Positions 1 to 11,173 of a stretch of 64,000 nt of DNA are shown here, in pieces; within the stretch, counting starts at the first letter, position 1, and each line of letters begins with the position of its first letter. A model generated the notes under the pieces. That model had not been told where the DNA came from, searched no databases, and saw only the letters and a list, made by a program, of their open reading frames with translations. Origin of the DNA: Argentina anserina (Eukaryota; Streptophyta; Magnoliopsida; Rosales; Rosaceae); assembly GCF_933775445.1 (NCBI RefSeq), contig NC_065874.1, forward strand, positions 436,501-500,500, given 5' to 3'. The translations under genes and the position numbers were made by a program.

Positions 1-450
1 TTTCTTCCGCTTGGGATCTGAGGAGGAATTAAGTTAACATGATTGTAAGTTGCCTTCAAATATACTTTCTTTTACTCCTGGACTAGGTACCTGTACAAAA
101 ATAATTGTTTCTGATCAAATTCCCTTATTATACATCATGTGTGTTGGCTATTATGTATAATTATGAAGGCTTGAAACTTGATTTATCTGAAGTAAAATAG
201 GTTATTCTTTTTGTTTACTTTTTACATGGATAAAGCTATATAGAGGATTTTAATTTTGCTTTCTGCTCCTCTTCAGTCACATACACACTTAAGGTAAAAC
301 TGCCACAAAAAGAAAACATCAAAATCAGGTCATTAACTTATTCTGGATATCAATCTGAATCTTGAATTGGTGCAATAATTTGCCCATCAAAGGGGTTCAT
401 ATGAGTTATGTTTTCAAATTGTTTTGACATGCATTTTACTGTGTATTCAG

Positions 451-1064
451 GTTCCACTGTTTAACATTTTGAAGAAATTTGATGGTGAGACTGTCACTGA
501 AGTCGTCAGGCCTCGCCTAGCAAGGAAGAGGTTCCGTGTCACCAGATTGCCGCGGTATCTTATTCTGCACATGCAAAGATTCACAAAGAACAACTTTTTT
601 GTGGAGAAGAATCCTACTCTAGGTGAGTTCATACGTTTCTGGGAAGCACTGTACTTGAATATTTTATTTGGTATTCTCATGTCACATGGATCTTCATTTG
701 TCATTTTTTTGCAGTCAACTTTCCTGTGAAGAATCTGGAATTGAGAGATTACATCCCTTTGCCTACCCCGAACGAGAATGAGAGATTGCGTTCAAAGTAT
801 GATTTGATTGGCAACATTGTTCATGATGGTAAACCTGGTGAAGGGTCATATAGAGTGTTTGTACAACGCAAGTCTGAAGAACTTTGGTAAATTTATCATC
901 TCTATTTGCATTCATTTTAAGAAATACAACTATATGAATCTAGTCTGACATACTGCAATGTTTTCAGGTATGAGATGCAAGATCTTCATGTCTCTGAAAC
1001 ACTTCCTCAGATGGTTGCCCTTTCCGAGGCATACATGCAGATATACGAGCAACAGCAACAGTAA
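451..1064 (+). CDS. USP39: USP39/Sad1-like tri-snRNP-associated protein, C-terminal part (3 exons)
   Basis: The last three coding exons are 451-622, 715-886 and 968-1064, joined by GT-AG introns in consistent phase. The encoded C-terminus contains VPLFNILKKFDGETVTE, RYLILHMQRF, YDLIGNIVHDGKPGEGSYRV and WYEMQDLHVSETLPQM, which match the end of the ubiquitin-hydrolase-like domain of USP39/Sad1. Family members are catalytically inactive USP relatives that act in U4/U6.U5 tri-snRNP assembly and pre-mRNA splicing in the nucleus. The protein ends in a short Gln-rich tail. The preceding exon (the region before the VPLF motif) is not visible in bases 1-450, so the gene starts left of the window. No frame damage is seen in these exons. 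Confidence 0.9.
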
Positions 1065-2379
1065 AATAGGAGAGACGGAAGAAAGGGAATCCTGTTCATG
1101 TTAAGTTCAAGTAATATCCATTAGTGTTTTATTCAGCCGTATAATCCTGACATGTTCTAAACACATTGGAAAAAACATTACTTATATAGCTTTTATCTGC
1201 CAGCAGACATCGTCTCTGAGAGCTGATGAGTTTTGAGGGCAACACTTTTGTGCACTGTCTTTACTCTAATGCAATACAAAGTACTTTTGTAGTAATATTG
1301 TTGGTTTAAAAATGATATGATAATTACGCAATTCTTGCATGTTACGAGTCCATCAGGCAGCTGGGTGCTGGTTATCGCGATTGTTAGTGGTGTTGTAACA
1401 GTGTTGTGATATACTGTGCTCGCTAGTTTAGAGCAATATGCTCTGAGAAATTGTGTTTGGTCATTTCTGACCCACCCCTGCAAACAAGTGGCTGCAGAAT
1501 TAGCGGATTCAAAGTTGGAAGGCGATGGTTTGGAAAATAAAGAAAGTGAAGTGTCAATAAGTGGTGGTCAAGAGCTTATTGTCACGACCCGTTTTCGGGA
1601 GTGTCAATCGTGGGCGTCGCTGGTTATAAGAACATCAAGCACATGTGGAATTTACTCCAGGATTAAAAGTGTGGGTGATATATGGCTGCTTCTTTTAAGG
1701 GGTTCACGCAGGCCGACCTGGTTTAGTTTGGGGAGCTTGTCGTTAGCCGGAGATTTAACGTCGAAGAAATAAGTTGGCAATCCTACACACAAGTTGGGGT
1801 TTGGAGCCGATCCCCTTATGATCCCAAGGTAGGGCGAAACCAGTGCATTGTCCCGTTGGGCCCGTTGGATAAAACTGGCTCCATAAGAATGGAGCGCCGC
1901 ATGGACTAAGTGTGTCAGCCGAATGGCTAGGTCCCTGACATTATGGTGATGGATTTGAAAGAGTAAGCAAATGCAAAACCGGGGTGAAGACTTCCACGTA
2001 TGAGAATTCAGAGGGTGAACATCTTGTGTTCAGATGATTGGCCAAGAATTTCCTTTACTTGGGCGTAAATTTGCTTCCATTTTGTCGGTTGGTCTCCGCT
2101 GATATTTTCGTTGTTTTTGGTCAAGAGTACTGTTTCATAGCTCAAATTTTGTTCTTAATTGACACCGGGAAGACCTGCCTTACCCTGCCGGCCTCTTATT
2201 AATAGCCAATTGTTCCAGGCTCATCTTCAGCTTCACAACTCCAAAAAATTTCTCCCATTTGAAGCTATCTTCTGCTTTCTCTAATGAGTCTAATCTACCA
2301 GTCTTGATCTGTAACCATATTTGGATCCATAATCTGGAGGCGAAGCAAGACAGATATCTAGTAGTTCACCTGGGAGAAA
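1065..2379. other. Intergenic spacer between USP39-like gene and first wax synthase
   Basis: This holds the 3' region of the USP39-like gene and the upstream region of the acyltransferase. A moderately GC-rich stretch (about 1580-2000) starts near TGTCACGACCCG, a sequence typical of plant LTR ends, but I could not find a matching second end. No convincing gene is visible; the open frame at 1416-1772 has no recognisable domain. Confidence 0.5.
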
Positions 2380-3480
2380 ATGACGATGGAGCAAAGTGAG
2401 ATGGGAAGCTTCATCAAGGTATGGCTCTCAGTTCTCTTATCTCTCTGCTACTGCTATACACTACCTAAGTTTGTGCCGAAAGGAACTCCAAGACTCCTGT
2501 GCATACTCCCAATCGTGAGCCTCTTTCTAAACCTTCCTCTTCACTTGTCCTCGGTACATCTTGGGGGAACGACTGGTTTCTTCATTGCTTGGCTTGCCAA
2601 CTTCAAGCTCTTGCTTCTCGCCTTCGGTAAAGGCCCTCTGTCTTTCGACCCTTCAATCTCACTTACCCGTTTCATCGCCGTCGCTTGCTTGCCGATCAAC
2701 ATCCAACCAAACCCTTCTCAGAAATACCAAAATGGCCACAGCAAAGAAAAACCAGAAGAAAAGCCACAGAAGGGACAAAAATCCCCCATAAATTACGCAA
2801 CCAAGGGTCTACTATTGGGTTTGTTGCTCCAAGCATATAACTATAGCGAGCATATCCATCCAAAGCTCCTATGGGTCATGTACTGCTTCCACATATATTT
2901 CTTTTTAGAAATCATCCTGGTTATAGTCGCAGCTATGGCTCGAGCTGCCACCGGACTCGAGCTCGAGCCACAGTTCGACGAGCCTTACCTCGCCTCTTCA
3001 CTCCAAGACTTTTGGGGCCGGAGGTGGAACATCATGGTCACCAGCATTCTCCGCCCCTCGGTGTACCAGCCCGTCCTCACGGTGGCAACACGTCTAGTTG
3101 GGCGCAAGTGGGCCCCACTGCCGGCTGTCTTTGGGACTTTTGTTGTGTCGGCGATCATGCATGAGCTCATATTCTACTATCTTGGGCGCATGAGTCCCAC
3201 ATGGGACGTTACGTGGTTCTTTCTTCTCCATGGGGTGTGTTTGGTGGTCGAGATCGCTATCAAGAAGGCAGTTGCTTTACGAAGGTTCCAGTTGCCTAGG
3301 GCTATATCGGGACCGTTGACTGTGGCGTTTGTGACGGCCACCGTGTTCTGGCTCTTCTTGCCTGCGCTGCTCCGGTGTAAGGCGGATGTGAGGGCGTTTG
3401 CAGAGTACGCCGCCGTCGGCACATTTGTGAAGAATGGAAGTCGTGCTTTCATGTCTAACATGATGAACTCCGCTACATAG
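2380..3480 (+). CDS. MBOAT wax synthase-like acyl-CoA acyltransferase, copy 1
   Basis: Intronless frame of 366 residues, close to the usual 340-370 of plant wax synthase-like proteins (long-chain-alcohol O-fatty-acyltransferase / ASAT1 group, MBOAT_2). These ER membrane enzymes transfer acyl groups from acyl-CoA to fatty alcohols or sterols. Several hydrophobic segments are visible. The family motif EPQFDEPYLASSLQDFWGRR lies at about 196-215, the presumed catalytic His is in SAIMHELIFYY (about 261), and a second conserved His sits in FLLHGVC (about 284). A charged Lys/Glu/Gln-rich loop (about 115-134) is longer than in the downstream copy, suggesting lineage-specific drift. The start could be Met1 or Met3; Met3 (position 2386) aligns better with the MEGE start of the paralogue at 10048. 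Substrate cannot be told from sequence. Confidence 0.93.
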   Translation: MTMEQSEMGSFIKVWLSVLLSLCYCYTLPKFVPKGTPRLLCILPIVSLFLNLPLHLSSVHLGGTTGFFIAWLANFKLLLLAFGKGPLSFDPSISLTRFIAVACLPINIQPNPSQKYQNGHSKEKPEEKPQKGQKSPINYATKGLLLGLLLQAYNYSEHIHPKLLWVMYCFHIYFFLEIILVIVAAMARAATGLELEPQFDEPYLASSLQDFWGRRWNIMVTSILRPSVYQPVLTVATRLVGRKWAPLPAVFGTFVVSAIMHELIFYYLGRMSPTWDVTWFFLLHGVCLVVEIAIKKAVALRRFQLPRAISGPLTVAFVTATVFWLFLPALLRCKADVRAFAEYAAVGTFVKNGSRAFMSNMMNSAT

Positions 3481-3890
3481 CAGATTAATTGTATTGACAT
3501 TGTTGTGGAAACTAGCTAGGTGCATTGCAGATTGTGTGCATGCGAGAGTTTTTAACTACCTGGCTCGCCTACACGTATCCTCTTCTTAATCTAATCATGT
3601 TGGAAGTAGGGTGGTGGTATGACTGTGCTTATTGAAGTGTGGCTTTATCTGAAGGATACAAGGTTGTTGCGGTATTCTACTGTCCTTATGTTCAGCGGAT
3701 CAAGGAGTGTTGCTCTGTGCATTCCAACCCTATTATTCGCTGTTTATACCTTACCAAGAGTTGTGGTATTCTACATGTATGCATTACTTTACTTGTATAA
3801 TTTGTTGTAGTTGATAGAGTTTATCTCTTTTGTCAGTTGATAGAGTTTAGTCTAGTCTTTGTATAACTTGTTTCCTAATGGAGTCTTTCC

Positions 3891-3896
3891 AATAAA
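3891..3896 (+). terminator. Possible AATAAA poly(A) signal of wax synthase copy 1
   Basis: Canonical AATAAA about 410 bases after the stop at 3480, in T-rich DNA. The distance is long, so a nearer non-canonical signal may be used instead. Confidence 0.3.
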
Positions 3897-4655
3897 GATC
3901 ATTTTGTTGAGGACTAGTTAAGAACTAAAGAGATTCACCCACTTTTCGATCTTATATTTAGATCTCGACCGTTTAGTTTGTAGATATATATGAGTAGATT
4001 ATCCTAGTAAATTTTTGTTTAAAGTGAAAATCGTTAAGACATTCATAAATGTTATTTACTCATTATGAACTTAAACAGTTCATCTCTCCACAATCGCTCC
4101 ACTTTTCTCGAAGCACCCATTCTGAAACCTAGGGTTTCTAGATTTCGTGAGGCATGGCAGTGGCTTCATACCCGACTGCTCAAGGATGTCTCGGTGTCGG
4201 CTACTGCAGGCAATCAATCACAAGCGAAGGCACAGTGGTGTCAGCGATCGGTGCCTGAGTTTGATTTGTTTTTTGGAATGATCCACTCGGGGTTTGTGGC
4301 TTAGAGGACGCTGAATCTCGATTTTTATGGCTGATAGTGTGTGCGGAGACAACATCTAGTCCTTGGTCGGCGCACGGCAAAAAATTCCGTCCACGGCTTG
4401 CTTTGTTTTCCAGCGGGTGGGTGGACGTCTTTTGGCAGGTGTAGGCCGATTTGGTTTCTGCGTAAGCGACAGCAATGGCATGGCCTTCTGGCTGAGTAAG
4501 CCACTTGAATGATGAAGCGGTGGCAATCCCTACAGTGGTCGGCAGTTGGTTATGGTTGTAGTCAAGAACGAGGGAGGCTGGTTTGCGGGCTTTTGTGTTC
4601 TGGGTTGCATCTGTGGCTTGGTGGGCTGGGCCATGTACATCAGCTTCCCTCTTCT
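3897..4655. repeat. Spacer with GC-richer, gene-like repeat block
   Basis: AT-rich DNA changes at about 4080 into a block of higher GC that runs to about 4660. It resembles the 5' untranslated part of plant retroelements in composition but has no recognisable coding domain. It abuts the broken C-terminus of the hAT transposase relic, and the open minus-strand frame running through both is probably an accident. Identity of the block is inference. Confidence 0.3.
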
Positions 4656-6870
4656 TTTTTGTTTGTAAACAATCGTTCATAAACTCGTCACCCATTCGAC
4701 TGCGCAAACGTGTCTTCACAATATTCATAACAGAAAATACTTTTTCCACACGTGAGGTCGCTACTCGTAAAATCAAAGTCAATGTCAAAAGCAAGTACAC
4801 CAGTGGATATATCACGTCTTTCTTAGTTTGAATCATCTTTTGTGCAAGATCAGTTATTCCCGTCAATTTAGAAAATACGATGTTGGACCGCACGTCTACT
4901 ATGTAATTTTCAAGTTGATCATGAAATGCCTTTAGATCATGTGCTGAAAAATCTTGAGGATAGTATTGGGCGAGCTTTATCAATTTTTCTTTGTCAAAAG
5001 CTGAAAATAGATTGATTAGGTTCAAACATGACATACAAAGAAGCAACTCAGTATTCTTCTCATTGAAATGATCATTTAACTCCCGAAGCTAATTGTCTAT
5101 GATATAATAAAATAATTCAACACGATAATGATGCAGTTGTGATTGTCTGAACATTACGCTTTGATTTCCCTTAAGCTGCTAAACATTCATCCATGTTAAC
5201 AACTTGAATAGAATGCTTGTCACAAAATATAGAAGTTTGTATGAGTAATGCATCCCAAGGGCTCTCCCTCATTGCTTGCAGACGTTCCTTGCACGTAGTA
5301 ACCAAGTTCATAGCATTCACAATATATTGATCTTTCTTTTGCAATGCTTTTGACAAATCATTTGTGATTCCCAACACTTTTTTCATGAAGTGTAGACAAA
5401 CGATGAACTCATATGATCGCATATAATCCAATAAAACCCTTACTTCTAACTTTTGTTCAGAGCTCGTTACATCTTCTCTAACAACCTTGAGTACAACTAC
5501 CACAAATTTGAACATTCTAGTCAAGCTGATTAAAGTATCATAGTGTGAGCTCCATCGTGTGTCAATAGTTTGCTTCAAACTAATTTCTTGATTCAAGTCT
5601 TGTCCACTTGAAATCTCATTGTTTTCAAGTGCTTATAATTTGTTATCACCATGTTTCTCTCGAAGAATATCATATCTTTTAGCTGATGCTCCAACCACAT
5701 TAGAAACCAAAGTGAAGAAATCTGAAACCAGAGTGTGATTTTTGGCCACTACTACCAAAGTTAATTGTAACTGATGAGCAAAACAATGCACCTAAAAAGC
5801 ATTATTGTTTTCTTCCAAAATAAGTGTTTTTAAACCATTTCGCTCACCTCGCATATTACTTGCTTCATCATATCCTTGACCTCGTATCCTTGGTACTCAA
5901 TCTAGTTCTACATAAAAAATCATCAATAGATGCCTTCAATGTGACAACATTGGTATTTGTAACATGCTCAACACCCACAAAACGCTCAATCACTTTTCCA
6001 GCATCCACATAGCGTAATACAATGGCCATTTGTTCCTTGCAGGACATATCTCGAGATTTATCAATTGGAATAGCAAATAAGAAATCACCAAGTTCATGAG
6101 CAATTCTATTAACAATTTCAATTGAAATAACACTTACAATATCCTTATGAATATCATGTGATGTTAACTTCTAATTTTCAGGAGCATTCTTCAATGTTAC
6201 CTTTTGTATATCTTCATTGTAATTGCATAATCATTCTAGAATTTCAGGAAAATTTCCTTGATTATTTGAACTTTCATATTCATCATGCCCACAAAATGGA
6301 AGTCCTTGCTTCAAAAGAATTCTAACAACACCAATTGATGCACTTAAGCGAGTTTGATAGTCGAGTCAGTCTTGACTTGTTCGATTTGACAATATGGTTT
6401 CAATATGTTGCTCTTGATTTTGTAACGCGTCACAATTTCTCTAAGCCTTGTTGTGGGCGCTATTCAGTCCCCCTACATGATTAGCTATAATGTTCTTCTT
6501 TCCCTAGTTCCTAAATCCAGTAGTGACAAAAGTTTCTTCACCTCGTTTAAAAAAATAACAAGGTAGACAATATGTTGCATCGTCTTTTATACTGTATTAG
6601 CCAAGAAAATTGTTTAAACCACTCTTTTAACAAAATTTCGATTCTTTTGCCCCATTCACATGGTAGAAAGCGCGTGAGCTTCAGGTTGACAAGCACCCTT
6701 TAGTAGATAATATCTACGTATTTCATCTTGAACATAGGGATGATATGTTGAAATTAACGGACGATTTTCCAGGATCAGAATGATATTTTTCACTAGCAAC
6801 TTCGAAACAAGGCATATTTGAATTGTTTGTACCGGACGGCTCCCCCTCAACAACGTTTTTCTTTTGTTTT
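4656..6870 (-). pseudogene. hAT-family transposase relic (TTF/zinc-finger plus hAT dimerisation type)
   Basis: Reading the minus strand from about 6860 down to 4656 gives a broken copy of a plant hAT transposase of the 'zinc finger MYM-type 1-like' type. Pieces in order are ENRPLISTYHPYVQDEIRRY (about 6800-6740), the TTF-finger part DATYCLPCYFFK (about 6590-6550), VNRIAHELGDFLFAIPID (about 6120-6065), DTRWSSHYDTLISL (about 5565-5525), and the dimerisation region with SRVEKVFSVMNIVKTRLRSR (about 4755-4695). In-frame stops occur after TGFRN (about 6510) and after NSAHNKA (about 6442), and several frame changes separate the pieces. The C-terminus diverges right after MNDCL (about 4675). It cannot make an active transposase. 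It sits between the two wax synthase copies. Confidence 0.85.
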
Positions 6871-9300
6871 CTCTGGACGGGTTGTGACTCCACTACGGTA
6901 TCTGTATGTGCCTATGTGGTGGTTCAACCAGTTCCCCCTCAACATCATGGTTTGTTTTCTCAATGTAATTATAAAACCTCAACATATCTGATAATTTGAA
7001 TGACTGAACACTTAAAGCAATAATGTTAGAGAAAATATGTGTACATATAATGATCATAAAACTTGCATAGTCTCATCTGGATCGGACACAATCACACAAA
7101 ATAGAAAACTATTAGGAATTCTTTTAGTAATAGGAAATAAATGAATTTTCTATGATTATAGGACCAAATGTCCCCATTAATATCACAAAACTATTAAAAT
7201 AAAGGAAATGTGAGTAGAGGCACGTGAAGTGCAAATTTTTTGCTGGGTTGTCTCATCCAAATGTAAATATTAGTAGAATATTATCACTATATATCAAGAT
7301 ATTGCTATAATAATACATACATTATATATAAGTAATTTTGTATGACCCAAAAACTTACTGGTGCACAGTAACCGGTAGGCTCTTGTGTGCCTCCCTCTTG
7401 ATGAGACGTATGGGTGATGACTCCATCTCTCTTTTATATAGCTTAAAGTTACAATATTTTCGTCCAAAAAAAAAGTTACAATCTTATTTTTAACCAAGAA
7501 GAAATTCATAAAAACTTTTATATCTTTGTGTTCAGTTTTTTCACGGATCATGTTCTGTCCAATTCTTCAAATGACTCAATTTGAGTGTGTGCGCGTTCTC
7601 TCGTCTCTTGAGTCAATAGGTCTGTAGTTCTATACGATTTGTGACAATGACGTTTCAATTGAAGTGTGTTACTCTTCCCTAATTAACGAGATTGACATAC
7701 CTTTTTTTTTAAGAGAGGGAACGAGATTGACAGACATATGATATTTGACAAAATGATAATGTATTTTATGGCCAATCTAATGCCCCTGTGATATCTTCCA
7801 ACATGTCACACCAGGTAAAGTCACATTTCTATTCAAATCCAATAATTTTGGGGTTTGTCTCATTTGTGTGATCTCATAGGAAATTAGGAATACATACTCT
7901 CCCCACATACAACTAGAATCGACTATTAGAGTATCTTTAACATACTCTCTGTTATAATTTTTAAGTTATTTTAATAAGTACGTTTAGTTTTTTACGAAAA
8001 TTAGTGATAGCATCCGACTCTATTATAATTTTACTTTAACTTTAAACTATCTCATTCGACAAACTTGTTTAGGGAGATAACTCAAAATTAAAATATTTGA
8101 ATTTAAAATATTCTTCCTATGAAATTATATATAATTTATAGATAAATTTATATACTTTTTAGGCACATAATGAATATTTTGAATTCAAATAAAATTAAAA
8201 TATAGTAAAACTGATGTAGACGTATTTCTAAATTAACTAATCAAAATAATTTTCAAACTATTTTGGTTGAAATTTAATTAAAATATAAATAGCATTGTTA
8301 AAATGTCCTCGAAAACATCAGAGTATGTTTTCTCCTTCAACTGCTTGCCGCTAATATTGTCCTAGACGCAGCAATATTGTCAGGTGTTTACAAATCTTGA
8401 TGGTGATCGAATTTGAACTGCCTGGCTTTAGCTAATTTATATGCCTTAAAATGTCTGATGCATGAGATTCCAAAGTTCCATTACTAAAAGACTCAAAACT
8501 AATACGCTTATACGCGCACATGGATTCCATCACCCGTATATTTATTTCGAAGAACATATTCTCCGTAGGTTCCGGGGAAAGCAAATGGCCCTAGCTTTGC
8601 GACAGAATATATATATTCCTGCATATTTGCATGTCTGCCCTTGTCTCACATGCGCATGCTTCTATGCGCTAGCTCTCACATGGAATCCTGGACTTTCTGG
8701 TTAGCAAAACAATTGCCTGGTAATCGAATACTGACCTTAATATATACTTCTATGAACCATCTACGTAGTAGTATATGTACGTACGTCGTATTAGTTTAGT
8801 AGAACTCCCTTTCCTTTTGCTCATGATCATATCATTCATATGACAGTATTGTAAATACAATGCTGCTTAATTGGTAGTGACACTATTAATCGATATGACC
8901 TGATTGACAAAATGACAAGTCTTCTCAACTACTTAATCAATCCAGAGATACGTTCGTGGTCCTATTGAATAATTATAATTTGACCAGCAGCCTTGGCTGG
9001 CTGGACCGGCTCGTCGATTATTACCAGGTTAAGTCATGAAGAATTGAATCTCTGCAATGCATCTAACCTTCGAGAATTTGGGTGAAAAGGCAGATGAATA
9101 ACAAATAAACAACCACTTGAATTCTAACAAACCCCATTGAATCATTAATTTACCTTAGAATATTGATGTCTATCCGGTGCTATATTTACATTGCTTCCAT
9201 GAAATAAAGTTAATTTCTTCTAAATTTCTTTCGTGCATCCCACTTCCCACCCTAGAGATCGATCGATTATCTGAAGTCTTCTTCTGCTTTAATGTCTGAA
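6871..9300. other. AT-rich spacer without recognised genes
   Basis: Very AT-rich, with many short homopolymer runs and no frame longer than about 85 residues that resembles a protein. It follows the hAT relic and probably contains its decayed flank. Nothing else supported. Confidence 0.5.
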
Positions 9301-9704
9301 TGAAATAACTTGTATTTTGTAACAATGTTCAGTTCTACCGGGCGGAGTTCTAATTGCTTCCGTATCTGTTGGCATAATCTAGAGACAGAACAGTCACAGG
9401 TTTCTTTCACTTGCGTGAACGTCTGGTAAAGCAAGTAATTAACAAATGATAGAAGTTCCGTATTCGATCAAAATTGAGTAGTGACTACCGAGAGAAGTCT
9501 AGATTGAAATAACTCGTATTATGAATAATAATGTTCACTTGTTCAGTCCTACTGGCCGGAGTTCTTGTTGCTTCCATACCTATTGGCATATTCTACAGAA
9601 CAGTCGCAATTTTCTTTCACTTGCATGAACGTGAACGTCTAGCTAGCAAAGCAAGTAACAAATGGTAAAAGTTACGAATCAAAATTGAGTACCTAGTGAA
9701 GTCT
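9301..9704 (+). repeat. Imperfect tandem duplication, about 200 bp x 2
   Basis: Copy 1 (about 9301-9500) and copy 2 (about 9505-9704) share blocks in the same order: GAAATAACT, the segment around CGGAGTTCT, TTGCTTCC, TTGGCATA, ACAGAACAGTC, TTTCTTTCACTTGC, GAACGTCT, AAAGCAAGTA and ATCAAAATTGAGTA, followed by GAAGTCTA. Differences are scattered substitutions and small indels, so the duplication is not recent. It ends about 340 bases before the second wax synthase start codon, so it lies in that gene's upstream region. Confidence 0.8.
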
Positions 9705-9973
9705 AAAACATAATCATATAAGTCATAACGGCCAAAGCCAGCCATCAAGATCGAACACCACCGTATATATTAATCAAGAATATATCTGTAGTGCTAAAGT
9801 GTTTATATAATTACACGGCTCGTGACTTTGTACAAATAATTCATTTCTAGCAATTTAATAACACTCCGTCAGTTTGGTTAGTCATGTTCTTTAGACCAAG
9901 ACTCCAAGGGTCATACGAGACAACTACAAAAGAAGAAAAATAATAAACAAAAACAGAAGCATCGATCATAGGC

Positions 9974-9980
9974 ATATAAA
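9974..9980 (+). promoter_or_regulatory. Probable TATA box of wax synthase copy 2
   Basis: TATAAAT lies 74 bases upstream of the ATG at 10048, a normal spacing for a short plant leader. No comparable TATA box is evident for copy 1. Confidence 0.6.
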
Positions 9981-10047
9981 TGAGCAGCAGCTGCCTAGCC
10001 GCTAATTCACCTCAAAATCTATATCTGAGAATCTCTCACCAAAAACA

Positions 10048-11109
10048 ATGGAAGGAGAAATCCCCAACTTCCTTATGGTATGGACCTTAGTCGTCGCATC
10101 CCTAACCTACTGCCGTACCATTGGAAACCTAACATCTCCGGGAAAGACCAGACTTCTCTTCGTACTTCCGGTAGTTTTCTTCTTCTTCTACCTCCCTCTT
10201 CACCTCACCACCATCTTCCTCGGCGGCCCCTCCTCCTTCTTTCTCTGTTGGCTCGCAAACTTCAAGCTCCTCCTCTTCGCTTTCGGCAAAGGCCCCTTAT
10301 CGTCTGACCCGCGCCTCGCTCATTTCATCCCCTTGGCTTGTCTCCCCATCAAGTTCCGAACAGACTCCGAAAAGGTCGAGAAACAAAAGAAGGGGCAGAA
10401 GTCCACTCTCAACTACGCCACAAAGGCTCTTATATTCGCCACTTCGGTTCAAGTGTTCCACAACAAGGAGTCCATCCACCCAAAGATCGTTATGTTTCTC
10501 TATGCCATTTACCTGTACACCGGTTTAGAGCTCGTCCTGGCTTTGGTGGCCGCCGGCGCTCGAGTCTTTTTAGGTGTCGACTTCGAGCCACAGTTCGACG
10601 AGCCCTACCTCGCCACCTCCCTACAAGACTTTTGGGGGAGGAGGTGGAACATCATGGTCAACAGGATCCTTCACCCCACCATATACGAGCCCGTCCGGAA
10701 CATTTCATGCTCTTTGATCGGGAAAGAGTGGGCCCCTCTTCCGGCAGTGCTCGCGTCCTTTCTGGTATCTGCAGTGATGCATGAGTTTGTATTCTATTAC
10801 ATTGGTCGGACCAAGCCGACGTGGGAGCTCACGTGCTTCTTTCTCCTCCATGGTGTGTGTTTGTGTATTGAGATTACTGTAAAGAAGGCGTTTAGGGGGA
10901 GTAAGTGGCGGTTGCCGACAGCCGTGTCGGGGCCGCTGGCAATGACGTTCGTGGTGGTTACCGGGTTGTGGCTGTTTTTGCCGTCGCTGATGGGGCGGTG
11001 CCAGGCGGACGCCATGGCTTATAGGGAGTACATTGCCTTCGTTGAGTTCATGAAGCATGTTGGTGACTTTTTCAAATTTAACTCCCTCCTAAGCATAGTT
11101 AGTAGATAG
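10048..11109 (+). CDS. MBOAT wax synthase-like acyl-CoA acyltransferase, copy 2
   Basis: Intronless frame of 353 residues and a clear paralogue of the 2380-3480 gene: both share NFKLLL, AFGKGPLS, EPQFDEPYL, SLQDFWGRRWNIMV and FFLLHGVCL. Motifs are at about 180-200 (FEPQFDEPYLATSLQDFWGR) and 242-251 (AVMHEFVFYY, His about 245). As in relatives, it should be an ER multi-pass acyltransferase making wax or sterol esters from acyl-CoA; the acceptor is not predictable. It has a good TATA box and a nearby AATAAA, and the frame is undamaged, so it is probably expressed. Third-position GC looks higher than in the AT-rich surroundings. The two copies are a tandem pair with 6.6 kb between them. Confidence 0.93.
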   Translation: MEGEIPNFLMVWTLVVASLTYCRTIGNLTSPGKTRLLFVLPVVFFFFYLPLHLTTIFLGGPSSFFLCWLANFKLLLFAFGKGPLSSDPRLAHFIPLACLPIKFRTDSEKVEKQKKGQKSTLNYATKALIFATSVQVFHNKESIHPKIVMFLYAIYLYTGLELVLALVAAGARVFLGVDFEPQFDEPYLATSLQDFWGRRWNIMVNRILHPTIYEPVRNISCSLIGKEWAPLPAVLASFLVSAVMHEFVFYYIGRTKPTWELTCFFLLHGVCLCIEITVKKAFRGSKWRLPTAVSGPLAMTFVVVTGLWLFLPSLMGRCQADAMAYREYIAFVEFMKHVGDFFKFNSLLSIVSR

Positions 11110-11167
11110 ATCAAATTTACATTTTACATTAGTGTTGTTGATAGTTAGTTAACTGAGGAATTGTCTC

Positions 11168-11173
11168 AATAAA
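11168..11173 (+). terminator. Probable poly(A) signal of wax synthase copy 2
   Basis: AATAAA 59 bases past the stop codon, at a typical plant distance. Confidence 0.5.

Noticed and set aside
1416..1772. 118-residue open frame after the USP39-like gene
   Set aside because: No domain, odd composition, and overlap with a probable decayed repeat starting near TGTCACGACCCG.
1580..2170. Possible solo LTR beginning TGTCACGACCCG
   Set aside because: No matching end, second copy or target duplication could be found by eye.
2561..3525. Overlapping frames within wax synthase copy 1
   Set aside because: Shadows of the real frame; the same occurs in copy 2 at 10080-11058.
4201..4650. Minus-strand frame continuing from the hAT relic
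   Set aside because: The C-terminal 150 residues match nothing in the family and look like read-through into another repeat.
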